A stretch of DNA of 64,000 bases from Catenulispora sp. GP43 (GCF_041260665.1 NZ_JBGCCT010000006.1:248001-312000); one strand, 5' to 3'; positions 36,115-45,168 are shown, counted from the first letter of the stretch. Notes: generated from the letters alone by a model not told the origin. Translations and numbers: made by a program.

Positions 36115-36661
36115 TGAGCGGACCCTGGGCGTCGATCGTGTAAGCGGTCGTGCCCTTGGCGGTCACCACACTCAGCTTGGTGTAGTGCCCTGATGTCAGG
36201 CCGCTGAGGCTCACCGTCGCCTTGGCCGAGACCGGCGCGCCGGCCGCGCAGCTGGGCTGACAGCTGTTCTGGATCTGCACCCCGGTCGCGGTGGCCTTCG
36301 CCTTGCCCCAGCCGGTCCAGGCCAGCTGGTTCAGCAGGGTTCCGCCGTCGCCGCAGGCCAGGATGTACGTCTTCGGCTGCGCCACCGGCTGGCGGTCGCA
36401 GCCGTAGACGGTGGCTTTGCCCGCCGTCGCCGGATGCGTTGAGCTCGTCGGGCTGCCGTCGCCGAGTGCGGTGCCGGTGACGTCGAGCGACGGCGGCGCG
36501 GTGGCGGTGGCCGCGCTCGTCCCCGCCGCACCGGGGTCGGCGTCGGTGCCGGTGCCGGTGCCGGCCGTGGGACTGGTGCCGGTCGTCCCCGTGGACGTGC
36601 ACGCGGCGGCCAGCAGCGCGGTGGCGGCGCCCACTATCAACGTCTTGAGCGGAGAGTGCAC
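36098..36661 (-). CDS. Lipoprotein of unknown function
   Basis: 187 residues from GTG 36661. Signal peptide with lipobox LLAAAC (Cys 21), then a Thr/Gly/Ala linker to about 75. The C-terminal domain (about 85-187) includes CDRQPVAQPKTYILACGDGG and NSCQPSCAAG, with four Cys probably paired. This resembles small actinobacterial cell-surface lipoproteins. Convergent with the membrane-protein gene. Confidence 0.65.
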   Translation of the reverse strand: MHSPLKTLIVGAATALLAAACTSTGTTGTSPTAGTGTGTDADPGAAGTSAATATAPPSLDVTGTALGDGSPTSSTHPATAGKATVYGCDRQPVAQPKTYILACGDGGTLLNQLAWTGWGKAKATATGVQIQNSCQPSCAAGAPVSAKATVSLSGLTSGHYTKLSVVTAKGTTAYTIDAQGPLITGGR

Positions 36662-36792
36662 GCAGCCACATTACTCACCGATCCGCATGTCAAGCCACAT
36701 CACCCGCTCGAGCGAATCGGGGCGTGGCGACGCCCGGGCCCGGGAAGGGGCCGGGCGTCGGAGCGGGACGCGGGTGGGGGAGGGGCGCAACC

Positions 36793-37071
36793 ATGGCTGA
36801 GCAGGACAGGGTCGGGTCGGTGGTACGGGACGCGGTGCGGTTGGCGGCGGGGCTGGCCGACCTCGGACTGGAGGTCGCCGAGGGGGCGGTGCGGCGGGCC
36901 CGCGGCGTGCTGGGGCGCTCCGATCTTCCCGAGATGGCCGCCGACCTGCACCGCGAGGTGAAGGCGCACGGCGACGTGGTGCTCGACCGGGTCGCGCCGC
37001 CGGCGGAGGCGCACATGGAGGCGCTGGCGCGGCGGGCCGCCGCGGCGCAGGACCCGGCCACCGGGGGCTGA
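36793..37071 (+). CDS. Small helical protein preceding a polyprenyl synthase
   Basis: 92 residues, amphipathic and helical (VVRDAVRLAAGLADLGLEVA, then MAADLHREVKAHGDVVLDRV), without signal or membrane segment. It ends one base before the synthase start, so the two are cotranscribed and likely coupled. Could be a partner or membrane-association subunit of the synthase; no family assigned. Confidence 0.55.
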   Translation: MAEQDRVGSVVRDAVRLAAGLADLGLEVAEGAVRRARGVLGRSDLPEMAADLHREVKAHGDVVLDRVAPPAEAHMEALARRAAAAQDPATGG

Positions 37072-37072
37072 G

Positions 37073-38116
37073 GTGCTGTCCCAGGCCGATCTGAAAGCCC
37101 GGATCGACACCGAACTGCGGGCCTTCGTCGGGGCCGAGGCCGATCTGCTCGAAGCCGTCGATCCGCTGCTCGCGCCGGTCGGGGCCCAGCTGCGGGCCGC
37201 GGTCGCCGACGGCAAGCGCATCCGCGCGGCCTTCTGCTACTGGGGGTGGCGCGCGGCCGGACAGGGGGACACCCCGGCGATGGTGCGGGCCGCCGCCGCG
37301 ATGGAACTGGTGCACGCCGCGGCGCTGGTCCACGACGACCTCATCGATGACAGCCCTCTGCGACGGGGTCTGCCGGCCCCGCATGTCGCCCTGCGCGAGG
37401 CCACCGCCAAGGCGCCCGATCCCGACGGGGCCGCGCGCTCGCTGGCGCTGCTCGTCGGCGACCTGCTGATGGCCTACGCCGGACAGCTGTTCACCGGATG
37501 CGGGCTGCCCGCGCTGTATTTGTCGCGCGCCAGGCCGATGTGGTCCGTCCTGGCCCGCGAGCTCATCGCCGGGGAGTGCCTGGAGGTGCTGCGCACCGGC
37601 ACCGAGACCGATCCGGCCGAGTCGCTGGCGATCGTGCGCTACAAGACCGCCAAGTACACCGTCGAGCATCCGCTGCAGATCGGCGGCCGGCTCGGCGGCG
37701 CCCGCGAGCGCACGCTCGGCGTCTTCAGCGACTACGGGCTGCCGCTGGGCGAGGCCTTCCAGCTGCGCGACGACCTGCTCGCGGTGTTCGGCGACCCGGC
37801 GCTCACCGGCAAGTCGAACCTCGACGACCTGGTCGCGGCCCGGCCCACCGCGCTGGTGGCCTTCGCCCGGCAGGGCGCCGCGCCCGGCGACCGCGCGGTG
37901 CTGGACCGGCTGCTCGGCCGCGACGACCTGGGCCCGGCCGACCTGGCCGAGACGCGCGCGATCCTGCAGCGCAGCGGCGCGCGCGGCCGGGTCGAGCAGC
38001 TGATCGCGCAGCGCGTGCGCCGGGCCCGGGCCGCGCTGGCCGGCGCCGCGCTGCCGCGCTCGGCCGCCGAGGCGCTGCACCAGCTGGCCGAGGCCGTCGC
38101 CACCCGCAAGTCCTGA
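37073..38116 (+). CDS. Polyprenyl synthetase (trans-prenyltransferase)
   Basis: 347 residues from GTG 37073. First Asp-rich motif HDDLIDD (about 86-92) and second RDDLLAVFGD (about 232-241), both with intact Asp residues. GKRIRAAFCYWG supplies the diphosphate-binding Lys/Arg. It condenses isopentenyl diphosphate with allylic diphosphates; chain length cannot be fixed, but small residues before the first motif suggest C20 or longer. Followed after 26 bp by a latex-clearing-protein-like gene. Confidence 0.9.
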   Translation: MLSQADLKARIDTELRAFVGAEADLLEAVDPLLAPVGAQLRAAVADGKRIRAAFCYWGWRAAGQGDTPAMVRAAAAMELVHAAALVHDDLIDDSPLRRGLPAPHVALREATAKAPDPDGAARSLALLVGDLLMAYAGQLFTGCGLPALYLSRARPMWSVLARELIAGECLEVLRTGTETDPAESLAIVRYKTAKYTVEHPLQIGGRLGGARERTLGVFSDYGLPLGEAFQLRDDLLAVFGDPALTGKSNLDDLVAARPTALVAFARQGAAPGDRAVLDRLLGRDDLGPADLAETRAILQRSGARGRVEQLIAQRVRRARAALAGAALPRSAAEALHQLAEAVATRKS

Positions 38117-38142
38117 CATCCCGCACCGCCGAGGAGACCCCC

Positions 38143-39312
38143 ATGCCCGTGACCCCCGAAGCCATGGCCGCGCTGCGGCTGCGCGGCGACGAGCTCGCCG
38201 ACGCCACCGTCGAGGCGCTGTTCGCCGGCGGCGGGATCGGCCATTTCAATACCCTGATGCGCTGGTTCGAGCGCTCCGGCGATCCGCTGCCCGAGGGCCT
38301 GCCGCCGGCGGCCCACGACTACCTCGCGGCCACCGCGGCCCCGCCGGACTGGGTCGACTGGGACCTGATGGAGACCGCGCGGATGTTCTTCATCGACAAC
38401 AACGTCCACATCTCCACGGCGCTGTCCTTCGCCTCGATGCCGGCCTGCTACATGCTGCCGCACGTCGCCAAGCTGCTGGCCGCCACGCACGCGCTGGACT
38501 ACCCGTCCAACCGGATGGCCGCGACCGGGCAGTTCACCGTTTACCTGATGCGCCCGGACGCCTTCGAGGCCGGCGGCTCGTTCGTCCCGGCCGCCCAGAA
38601 GGTCCGGCTCCTGCACGCCTCCATCCGCCACCACCTGCGCCGGGAAGGCGCGTGGGACCAGGCGACCTGGGGTGTGCCGATCTGCCAGCAGGACATGATC
38701 GGCGGCCAGATGATGTTCTCGATCCAAGTGCTGGACGCGCTGCACCGCTTGGGCGTGCACGTCACCCAGGCCGGTGCGCGGGCGTATCTGTACGCCTGGC
38801 AGGTCGTCGGGGCGATGCTCGGCATCGACACCGAGGCGGCGCCGGCCGATCTGGCCGAGGCGCGGGATTTCTCAGACCTCTACATGTCCGAGTTCATGGG
38901 CCCCTCCGAACAGGGCGTTCAGCTCACCCGTCAGCTCATCGAGCTGTACGAGGACGTGGTCCCCGGAACGCTGCTGGACCCCGTTGTTCCAGCCCTGATT
39001 CGCTATCTGATCGGCGACACCGCCGCGGACTGGCTGGCGGTGCCGCGCTCGGCGGTGTTCGACCGCTTGGTGCCCGCGGCGCCGCTGCTGCTGGCCGTCA
39101 CCGAACACCTCAAGGAACGCTCGCCGATCGCCGCGATGGTCATCGACCGGCTCGGCGCGCTCACCACCCGCTTCGAACTCAGCTCACTGACGCGCGGCCG
39201 GATCATGCACTATGCGATCCCTGATCACCTCAAAGACGAATATGGCGTTCACCGGCCGAAAGATGAACGCTGGACGCCGCCTCCGGTCTCTCGGCTTCTG
39301 ACCGGATCGTGA
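38143..39312 (+). CDS. Oxygenase MpaB/Lcp-like protein (DUF2236)
   Basis: 389 residues. The DUF2236 core includes WDLMETARMFFIDNNVHIS, the heme-pocket region KVRLLHASIRHHLR (about 152-165) and PICQQDMIGGQMMFSIQVLD. Latex clearing proteins are b-type heme dioxygenases that cut cis-polyisoprene; MpaB is a related membrane enzyme that cleaves a prenyl chain. No signal peptide is visible, unlike secreted Lcp, so a cytosolic or MpaB-like role fits better. GAGGAG precedes the ATG. Cotranscription with a prenyl synthase suggests an isoprenoid substrate made in the cell. Confidence 0.8.
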   Translation: MPVTPEAMAALRLRGDELADATVEALFAGGGIGHFNTLMRWFERSGDPLPEGLPPAAHDYLAATAAPPDWVDWDLMETARMFFIDNNVHISTALSFASMPACYMLPHVAKLLAATHALDYPSNRMAATGQFTVYLMRPDAFEAGGSFVPAAQKVRLLHASIRHHLRREGAWDQATWGVPICQQDMIGGQMMFSIQVLDALHRLGVHVTQAGARAYLYAWQVVGAMLGIDTEAAPADLAEARDFSDLYMSEFMGPSEQGVQLTRQLIELYEDVVPGTLLDPVVPALIRYLIGDTAADWLAVPRSAVFDRLVPAAPLLLAVTEHLKERSPIAAMVIDRLGALTTRFELSSLTRGRIMHYAIPDHLKDEYGVHRPKDERWTPPPVSRLLTGS

Positions 39313-39319
39313 GACGGCG

Positions 39320-39361
39320 CCCGAGGTTACGTATTCGTAAATTCCTGGACGAATACTCGGG
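39320..39361 (+). terminator. Hairpin after the Lcp-like gene
   Basis: GTATTCGT (39331-39338) pairs with ACGAATAC (39349-39356) around a 10-nt loop. An outer CCCGA/TCGGG stem closes it with a 6-nt bulge. It starts 8 bp after the stop codon. There is no T-tract, which is common for actinomycete terminators. Confidence 0.5.
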
Positions 39362-39740
39362 TGCTGATTGCCCATGGCGTTCTGTCCAGGATTCGGTGCG
39401 GGTAGCCACATGTTTCTTCGGGCTTTGGCAACACACGGTAGCCGCCGCTGGCGGACGCACCGGCCCGGCATGCCTCGAATCGGACATCTCCGGCGCCGTG
39501 TAAGCCCCGAACCGCCTGTTCACCGCCTGTTTTACGCGTTCCGTGTTCGTTTCACCACCCAGGCTGTGTCAAGCCAACCCGTTTCCGCTAGCATGCATTC
39601 GCTCGAACAAAGCAGTGGTCTGTTTCGTGGCCGTCGGGTCGGCCTTTGACAGAACTTTGATTGAGCGCTGAACCACGCAAAGCCACCGACGTCGTTCACA
39701 CCCGATGCGCCGACCAGCGCGGATCGCAAAGGCCACCCCC
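39362..39740 (+). other. Intergenic and promoter region before the conservon
   Basis: About 380 bp, AT-richer than its surroundings. TTGACA at 39646-39651 is a good -35 candidate, but no convincing -10 lies 16-18 bp downstream. Short open frames here lack coding bias. Confidence 0.4.
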
Positions 39741-42698
39741 GTGAGAATCACCAAGAAGCTCGGCATACTGGTCGCTGTCCCACTGTGTGCCGTCTCCGGT
39801 TTCGGGGCGCTGGCCTTGGTCACCTCGACATCGGGGGCGATCAGCGCCGGGCATCTGTACACCCTGATGAACTCCGCCTCGGCGGCCGGCGACCTGGTCG
39901 CCGAACTGCAGGCCGAGCGCACCCAGGTCGCCCTGTTCCTGACGGCCGGTGCCGGGGCGGACCAGACGGCGTTGAACAACCAGATCACCAAGACGCAGGC
40001 GGCCACCGCGGCCTACGAGGACAAGCTGCGGAACATGCCGTGGCTGTCCTCGGACGGCAAGGCCCTGCTGTCCCGGATCGACGGCGAACTGCGCTCCATC
40101 GAGACGCTGCGCGACCTGATCCGCGGCAACTCGCCGAAAACGCTCTCGTCGGCCGACTTCCAGTACCACATCGTCATCTCCGACCTGCTGTCCTACCACG
40201 ACCTGGTGCAGAACTCCGGCGCCTCCAACCAGGTGGCGACCATGCTGCGGGCGACCTCGGCGCTCAGCGACGCTCGGGAAGCGCTGTCCGGCGAGGAGTC
40301 GGACGTCCTGCGCACCATGGGCGAGAAGGCGCAGACCGCCTCGGCCGCCCAGGACCTGATCGGCAGCCGCTCCAGCTACGCCAGCGCGATGGAGTCCTTC
40401 GGCGCGCTGGCCCCGGCGAGTTGGAAGGACGTCCCGAACCAGGTACTCGGCGGGGCCGGCATGGCCGGCGCCGGCCAGCTGGAGGACCAGGTCGCGCAGA
40501 CGCCGGCGGGCGCGCCGGTGTCCGTGACGTCGGCGCAGTGGACACCCCCGCTGGATGCCCGGCTCACCGCGCTGGACGGGGTGCGCCACGACATGGACCT
40601 GGCGACCCTGGACCTGATCGCCGAGGAGCGCACCCGCCAGCGCGAGCTGGCCGGGGTCGAGGCCGCGGCGATCGCCGGCACGGTGCTGCTGGCGCTGATG
40701 GTGAGCCTGCGGCTGGGCCGGCCGATCATCAAGGGTCTGCGAGGCCTGCGCGACGGCGCGCACGCGGTCGCCTTCGAGGACCTGCCGGCCGCGGTGCAGG
40801 CGCTGCGCGGCACCGGCTCGCTGACCGGCCAGACCCCCGAGGAGTTCGCCGACGAGGCGGCCGGCGGTCTGCCGGTGAAGGGCGACGACGAGATCGCCGC
40901 CGTGGCCCGGGCCTTCAACGCGGTCCGGCGCGAGGCCATCCGGACCGCCGCCGAACAGGTGCTGCTGCGCGCCGGCGTCGGCGCCGCCTTCGTCGCCCTG
41001 GCCCGCCGCGGCGAGCGCCTGACCGGCGCGCTCACCCTGGAGCTGGACAAGGCCGAGCGCGACGAGCAGGACCCGGACCGCCTGGCCCGGCTGTTCGTGC
41101 TGGACCACCTGGCCGCCCGCATGACCCGCAACAACGAGAGCCTGCTGGTGCTCGGCGGCGAGGGCACGGTGCGGGTGCGCGACGAGGGCGTGCCGCTGAT
41201 CGACGTGATCCGCGGCGCGGCCGGCCGCATCGAGCGCTACTCGCGCGTGGACCTGGTGAACGTCGACATGGGCGTGGTCGTGGCCCCGCCGGTGGTCGAC
41301 CACCTGGTGCACCTGTGTGCCGAACTGCTGGACAACGCGACCGCGTTCTCCTCCCCGGACAGCCGGGTGCTGGTCGACATGCGCGTGCTGGCCGACCGGA
41401 TCATCGTGCAGATCACCGACCGCGGCATCGGGATGACGCCGCGGCGCCGCTCGGAGCTCAACGCCCGGCTGACCACCCCGACCCACCTGGACGCCGCCTC
41501 GGTCAAGGCGATGGGCCTGACCGTGGCCGGCCAGCTGGCGTCCTGGTACGGCATAGCCGTGGAGCTGCGGCAGAACCCGCAGGGCGGGACGATCGCCGAG
41601 CTGGTCCTGCCGCCCACGCTGTACTGGGCGCCGGGATCGCCGGACACCTCCTTCCAGTCGCTGCCGACGGCCGCGATCAACTCGCTGGCCTCCGGGATGG
41701 GACAGCCCGGCGTGCGCGGTCCGAACGCCGGGGCGCAGAGCGTCGGCGCCAACCAGACCGGCGCGGTCAACGGCGGCCGGCGCCGCCGGGGCGGGGCGCA
41801 GGAGGACGGCGCCGAGCAGGTCGGCGCGCCGGTCGGCCCCGATCCGCAGCACCGGCCCGCGCCGTTCCCGCATCAGCCGACGTCCGCGCAGGCCATGGAC
41901 ACCGGCCCTTATGGCACGACGCAGGCGGGAATCACAGAAGGCGTCAACGGTTTCCCGCCGGCCCCCATCCGTGTCAGGCCACTGAGCCGGCCGGCAGGTC
42001 CCGCGGCTCCGATGTCCCCGGCCGGCGCCGCGACGGCGGCCGACGGCCCGGTGAGCCCGTGGCTGGCCAGCGCGCTGCGCGGCCGGGCGGCGGCCGAGGC
42101 GGCCCAGGCCGCGCAGGCGCAGGCCGCGCAAGCCGCGCAGGCCCAGGCGGTCCAGGCCGCGCACGCGGCGGCCGCCCGGGCCGCCGGCCAGCCCTCGTAC
42201 CAGCCGCAGGCACAGCCCGAGTACCAGGTCAGGGCGGCGTTCGAACCCCCGGCGCCGTCCTACCAGGGTCAGCCTTCATTCCAGTCCCATCCTGCGTACC
42301 CGGCTGCGCCCACCCCCGGGAGCCAGCCGTCCTACCAGGGCCAGCCCTCGTTCCAGTCCCGGCCCCCGGTGCCGGTCCAGCCGTCGTTCCAGACCCAGCC
42401 CGCTCTGCCGATCGCCGCCCAGGCACCGGTACCGGCCCAGCAGCCGGCACCGGCGCCGGCGCCCGCCGAGCAGGTCAGGGTCAAGACGACGCACGGCCTG
42501 CCCAAGCGGGTGCCGCTGGCCCGGCTCCCTGCCGAGGCCATGGACGAGGCACCGGAGGCGACCAGCCCGGCCGAGCGCGACCCGTCCCGGGTCTCGGCCT
42601 CGATGGTGGCCTACGCCCGCGGGATCGGCGGCCGCGGCGCCCCCGGCAGTGCCCCCCAGACCCCCTACACGCCGCCTTCAAGCACAGGGACCTTCTAA
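39741..42698 (+). CDS. Conservon sensor histidine kinase (CvnA-like) with NIT domain
   Basis: 985 residues from GTG 39741 (AAAGG 8 bp upstream; ATG 39705 has none). TM1 (about 8-30), an extracytoplasmic nitrate/nitrite-sensing (NIT-like) region (about 40-300), TM2 (about 312-332) and a HAMP-like segment. The kinase core has FVLDHLAARMTRNNESLLVL and an ATPase domain with CAELLDNATAFSSPDSRVLV and DRGIGMTPRRR. The last 340 residues are disordered, with Ala/Gln runs and repeated SYQGQPSFQS-type units. In streptomycetes such kinases assemble with roadblock, DUF742 and GTPase partners at the membrane. Confidence 0.85.
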   Translation: MRITKKLGILVAVPLCAVSGFGALALVTSTSGAISAGHLYTLMNSASAAGDLVAELQAERTQVALFLTAGAGADQTALNNQITKTQAATAAYEDKLRNMPWLSSDGKALLSRIDGELRSIETLRDLIRGNSPKTLSSADFQYHIVISDLLSYHDLVQNSGASNQVATMLRATSALSDAREALSGEESDVLRTMGEKAQTASAAQDLIGSRSSYASAMESFGALAPASWKDVPNQVLGGAGMAGAGQLEDQVAQTPAGAPVSVTSAQWTPPLDARLTALDGVRHDMDLATLDLIAEERTRQRELAGVEAAAIAGTVLLALMVSLRLGRPIIKGLRGLRDGAHAVAFEDLPAAVQALRGTGSLTGQTPEEFADEAAGGLPVKGDDEIAAVARAFNAVRREAIRTAAEQVLLRAGVGAAFVALARRGERLTGALTLELDKAERDEQDPDRLARLFVLDHLAARMTRNNESLLVLGGEGTVRVRDEGVPLIDVIRGAAGRIERYSRVDLVNVDMGVVVAPPVVDHLVHLCAELLDNATAFSSPDSRVLVDMRVLADRIIVQITDRGIGMTPRRRSELNARLTTPTHLDAASVKAMGLTVAGQLASWYGIAVELRQNPQGGTIAELVLPPTLYWAPGSPDTSFQSLPTAAINSLASGMGQPGVRGPNAGAQSVGANQTGAVNGGRRRRGGAQEDGAEQVGAPVGPDPQHRPAPFPHQPTSAQAMDTGPYGTTQAGITEGVNGFPPAPIRVRPLSRPAGPAAPMSPAGAATAADGPVSPWLASALRGRAAAEAAQAAQAQAAQAAQAQAVQAAHAAAARAAGQPSYQPQAQPEYQVRAAFEPPAPSYQGQPSFQSHPAYPAAPTPGSQPSYQGQPSFQSRPPVPVQPSFQTQPALPIAAQAPVPAQQPAPAPAPAEQVRVKTTHGLPKRVPLARLPAEAMDEAPEATSPAERDPSRVSASMVAYARGIGGRGAPGSAPQTPYTPPSSTGTF

Positions 42699-43136
42699 AT
42701 GTCGCTCATGCCCAGCAGTCCCCCCGACAATCTGGACTGGCTACTCAACGATTTCGCACTGCGCGTGCCCGGCGTCGTGCACGCCCTGGCCGTCTCGGCG
42801 GACGGCCTGGTGGTGGCGGCCAGCGCCGACCTGACCGACGAGCAGGCCGAGAACCTGGCGGCGGTGGCCTCCGGGCTGGTCGGCCTGCTGGCCGGCGCCG
42901 CCCGGCTGCTGCACGCGGCCCCGGTGCAGAGCAACCTGACCGAGCTGTTCGGCGGCTTCCTGTTCTCCATGGCGGTCAGCGACGGCGCCTCGCTGCTGGT
43001 CTTCGCCCGCCGCGAGTGCGACATCGGCCAGGTCTCCTACACCATGGCCGAGCTGATCAACCAGGTCGGTGCCGCGCTGACGCCGATGGCCCGGTCCCGG
43101 ATGCTGGCCCGCGAGGCCTCGGCGAGGATGCGGTGA
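42699..43136 (+). CDS. Roadblock/LC7-domain protein (CvnB-like)
   Basis: 145 residues, one roadblock domain (about 10-125): LDWLLNDFALRVPGVVHALA, then SADGLVVAASADL and MAVSDGASLLVFA. Its ATG follows the kinase stop with no gap. Roadblock proteins regulate the Ras-like GTPase of the same operon, whose GTG overlaps this stop. A second in-frame ATG lies at 42708. Confidence 0.88.
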   Translation: MSLMPSSPPDNLDWLLNDFALRVPGVVHALAVSADGLVVAASADLTDEQAENLAAVASGLVGLLAGAARLLHAAPVQSNLTELFGGFLFSMAVSDGASLLVFARRECDIGQVSYTMAELINQVGAALTPMARSRMLAREASARMR

Positions 43137-43720
43137 ACCGCGCGAACCAGGCCACCGCGGCGAAGATCGTCGTGGCCGGGGGCTTCGGGGTCGGCAAGAC
43201 CACGCTGGTCGGCTCGGTCTCCGAGATCCAGCCGCTGACCACCGAGGCGGAGATGACCGTCGCGGGGGCGGGCATCGACGACGTCCGCGGCATCCCGGGC
43301 AAGACCGCGACCACGGTGGCGATGGACTTCGGCCGCATCACCCTGGCCCAGGACCTGATCCTGTACCTGTTCGGCGCGCCGGGGCAGGAGCGCTTCTGGT
43401 TCTTCTGGGACGAGCTCTCGCGCGGTGCGATCGGCGCCGTCGTGCTGGCCGACGTGCGCCGGCTGGACGACGCCTTCGCGGCCATCGACTTCTTCGAGCA
43501 CCGCTCGATCCCGCACGTCGTGGCGATCAACCAGTTCGACGGCGCCCCGATGCACGGCCACGAGGAGATCCGCGACGCGCTCTCGGTCCGGGACTCGGTC
43601 CCGCTGCTGATGTGCGACGCGCGCCGGCGCGAGTCGAGCAAGCGCGTGCTGGTCACCCTGGTGGAGCACGCGGTGACCCAGCTCCGGATGAACCCGGACG
43701 CGGCCTACGCCGGACAGTGA
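43133..43720 (+). CDS. Conservon ATP/GTP-binding protein (CvnD-like)
   Basis: 195 residues from GTG 43133. P-loop GGFGVGKTT (about 14-22), switch-2-like LFGAPGQERFWF and AINQFDG near residue 132 in place of the classical NKxD. Small Ras/Arf-like GTPase of the conservon class. It overlaps the roadblock gene directly; the DUF742 gene usually found between them is absent. Confidence 0.9.
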   Translation: MNRANQATAAKIVVAGGFGVGKTTLVGSVSEIQPLTTEAEMTVAGAGIDDVRGIPGKTATTVAMDFGRITLAQDLILYLFGAPGQERFWFFWDELSRGAIGAVVLADVRRLDDAFAAIDFFEHRSIPHVVAINQFDGAPMHGHEEIRDALSVRDSVPLLMCDARRRESSKRVLVTLVEHAVTQLRMNPDAAYAGQ

Positions 43721-43819
43721 CGTCCGGCGGGCCGGACAGCACAGCCGTACAGCACCAGCGCACTGCACCAGCGCACTGCGGGACCACCGAACCCCCGGTG
43801 GCTCCCGCCAGATGTGGGG

Positions 43820-43842
43820 CCGCCGGCCGCTCCGGCCGGCGG
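43820..43842 (+). terminator. GC-rich hairpin ending the conservon
   Basis: CCGCCGGCC (43820-43828), loop GCTCC, GGCCGGCGG (43834-43842): a perfect 9-bp stem 100 bp after the GTPase stop and 46 bp before the next start. No T-tract. Confidence 0.5.
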
Positions 43843-43888
43843 GCCAGTTCCGTGTGAACCCTGATATCAATCGTTTAAGGAGACAGCG

Positions 43889-45094
43889 TTGTTCTCGTCC
43901 CGAGTTCCGGCGCGCCTGCGCGCCGTCGTGGCCGTGGGCGCGGTGACCGTGCTCGCCGTGGCCGGCTGCAGCAGCAGCACGTCGAGCAAGAGTGCCGCCA
44001 AGGGCGACTCGCCCATCACCATCGGCCTGATCACCGCGCTGACCGGCAGCAACAAGGCGCTGGGCCCGGACCACCTCAACGGGTTCCAGCTCTACCTGGA
44101 CACCCACGGCGACAAGCTCGGCGGCCACACCGTCAAGCTGGACGTGGGCGACGAGGCCAACGGCGGCGCGGCGGCGGTGCCGGTGGCCAAGAAGATGATC
44201 GAGCAGGACCACGTGCTGGCCATCGCCGGCATCGTGGCGACGCCGACGATCCAGGCCGTGGTGCCGATCGCCAGCGCCGCGGGGGTGCCGGTGGTCAACA
44301 CCGGCGGCCGGCCGACGATGAAGGACGTCTCGCACCTGTGGACCATGAGCTTCATGTCCACCGACCCCGGTGGCGCGATGGGCCCGTACATGGCGCAGAA
44401 CATCCAGGGCTCGGTCTACGCCTTCGGCCCGGACTACCAGGGCGGCTACGACCAGCTGCGCGGCTTCACCGACTCCTACACCAAGGCCGGCGGCAAGCTC
44501 GCCAACGACGGCGGCAAGCCCACCTTCACGCCGTTCCCGACCACCCAGGACTTCACGCCCTACCTGGCCAAGGTCAAGGCCTCCGGCGCCAAGGCCATCT
44601 ACTGCTTCTACACCGGCCAGAACGCGATCGACTTCGTGAAGCAGTGGTCGCAGTCCGACGCCAAGGACATCCCGCTGTACGCGGCCGGCTTCATCACCGA
44701 GGGCGCCACGCTCAAGGCCGAGGGCCCGGCGGCCGGCGGCATCATCACCTCGATGAACTACTCGCCGGACATCTCCAGCGCCGCCAACCGCGAGTTCGTC
44801 TCGGCCTGGGGCCAGAAGTACAGCGGCGAGGCGCCGCCGGCGACCGCGATGTACAGCTGGGACGCGGCCTCGGTGCTGGACCAGGCGATCGCCAAGGCCG
44901 GCTCGAACCTGACGCCGGACGCGGTCAACTCCGCGATCAAGGCGATGGGCCAGATCGACAGCCCGCGCGGCACCTGGCAGCTGTCGGCCGACACCCACGT
45001 CCCGGTCCAGAAGTGGTACCTGCGCAAGGTCGAGATGGACGGCACCGCGCTGGCCAACGTGAAGATCGGCGACCTGGCCACCATCGGCAGCTGA
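43889..45094 (+). CDS. Branched-chain-amino-acid-type ABC substrate-binding lipoprotein (LivK-like)
   Basis: 401 residues from TTG 43889, with AAGGAGA just upstream. Lipobox LAVAGC (Cys near 27), then a Ser/Lys linker. The Peripla_BP_6 fold contains ITIGLITALTGSNKALGPDH (about 43-62), AIAGIVATPTIQAVVPIASA and YAFGPDYQGGYDQLRGF. It binds a ligand (branched-chain amino acid, amide or urea class) for the four genes downstream. Specificity is not readable. Confidence 0.88.
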   Translation: MFSSRVPARLRAVVAVGAVTVLAVAGCSSSTSSKSAAKGDSPITIGLITALTGSNKALGPDHLNGFQLYLDTHGDKLGGHTVKLDVGDEANGGAAAVPVAKKMIEQDHVLAIAGIVATPTIQAVVPIASAAGVPVVNTGGRPTMKDVSHLWTMSFMSTDPGGAMGPYMAQNIQGSVYAFGPDYQGGYDQLRGFTDSYTKAGGKLANDGGKPTFTPFPTTQDFTPYLAKVKASGAKAIYCFYTGQNAIDFVKQWSQSDAKDIPLYAAGFITEGATLKAEGPAAGGIITSMNYSPDISSAANREFVSAWGQKYSGEAPPATAMYSWDAASVLDQAIAKAGSNLTPDAVNSAIKAMGQIDSPRGTWQLSADTHVPVQKWYLRKVEMDGTALANVKIGDLATIGS

Positions 45095-45098
45095 GCGC

Positions 45099-45168
45099 TG
45101 ATCCTCGAACACTGATCATCGAACATTGGTCATTGAACGCTGATCATCGAACACTGACAGTTGAACAC
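45099..45168 (+). repeat. 14-bp tandem repeat, five units
   Basis: Five adjacent 14-bp units with consensus TGATCATCGAACAC, at 45099, 45113, 45127, 45141 and 45155. Each unit carries up to four changes. It begins five bases after the binding-protein stop and lies in the 172-bp gap before the permease. TGATCA is itself palindromic, so the transcript could fold. Confidence 0.85.

Noticed and set aside
39368-39649. A 93-residue plus-strand frame before the conservon
   Set aside because: No ribosome-binding site, Arg/His/Pro-rich composition and no coding bias; treated as intergenic.
39785-43720. A 1311-residue plus-strand frame through the conservon
   Set aside because: Most of it is the +2 shadow of the kinase. 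Only its last 195 residues, from GTG 43133, are real (the GTPase).
45099-45168. The 14-bp repeats as a CRISPR array
   Set aside because: Units are directly adjacent with no spacers, are too short, and no cas gene is nearby.
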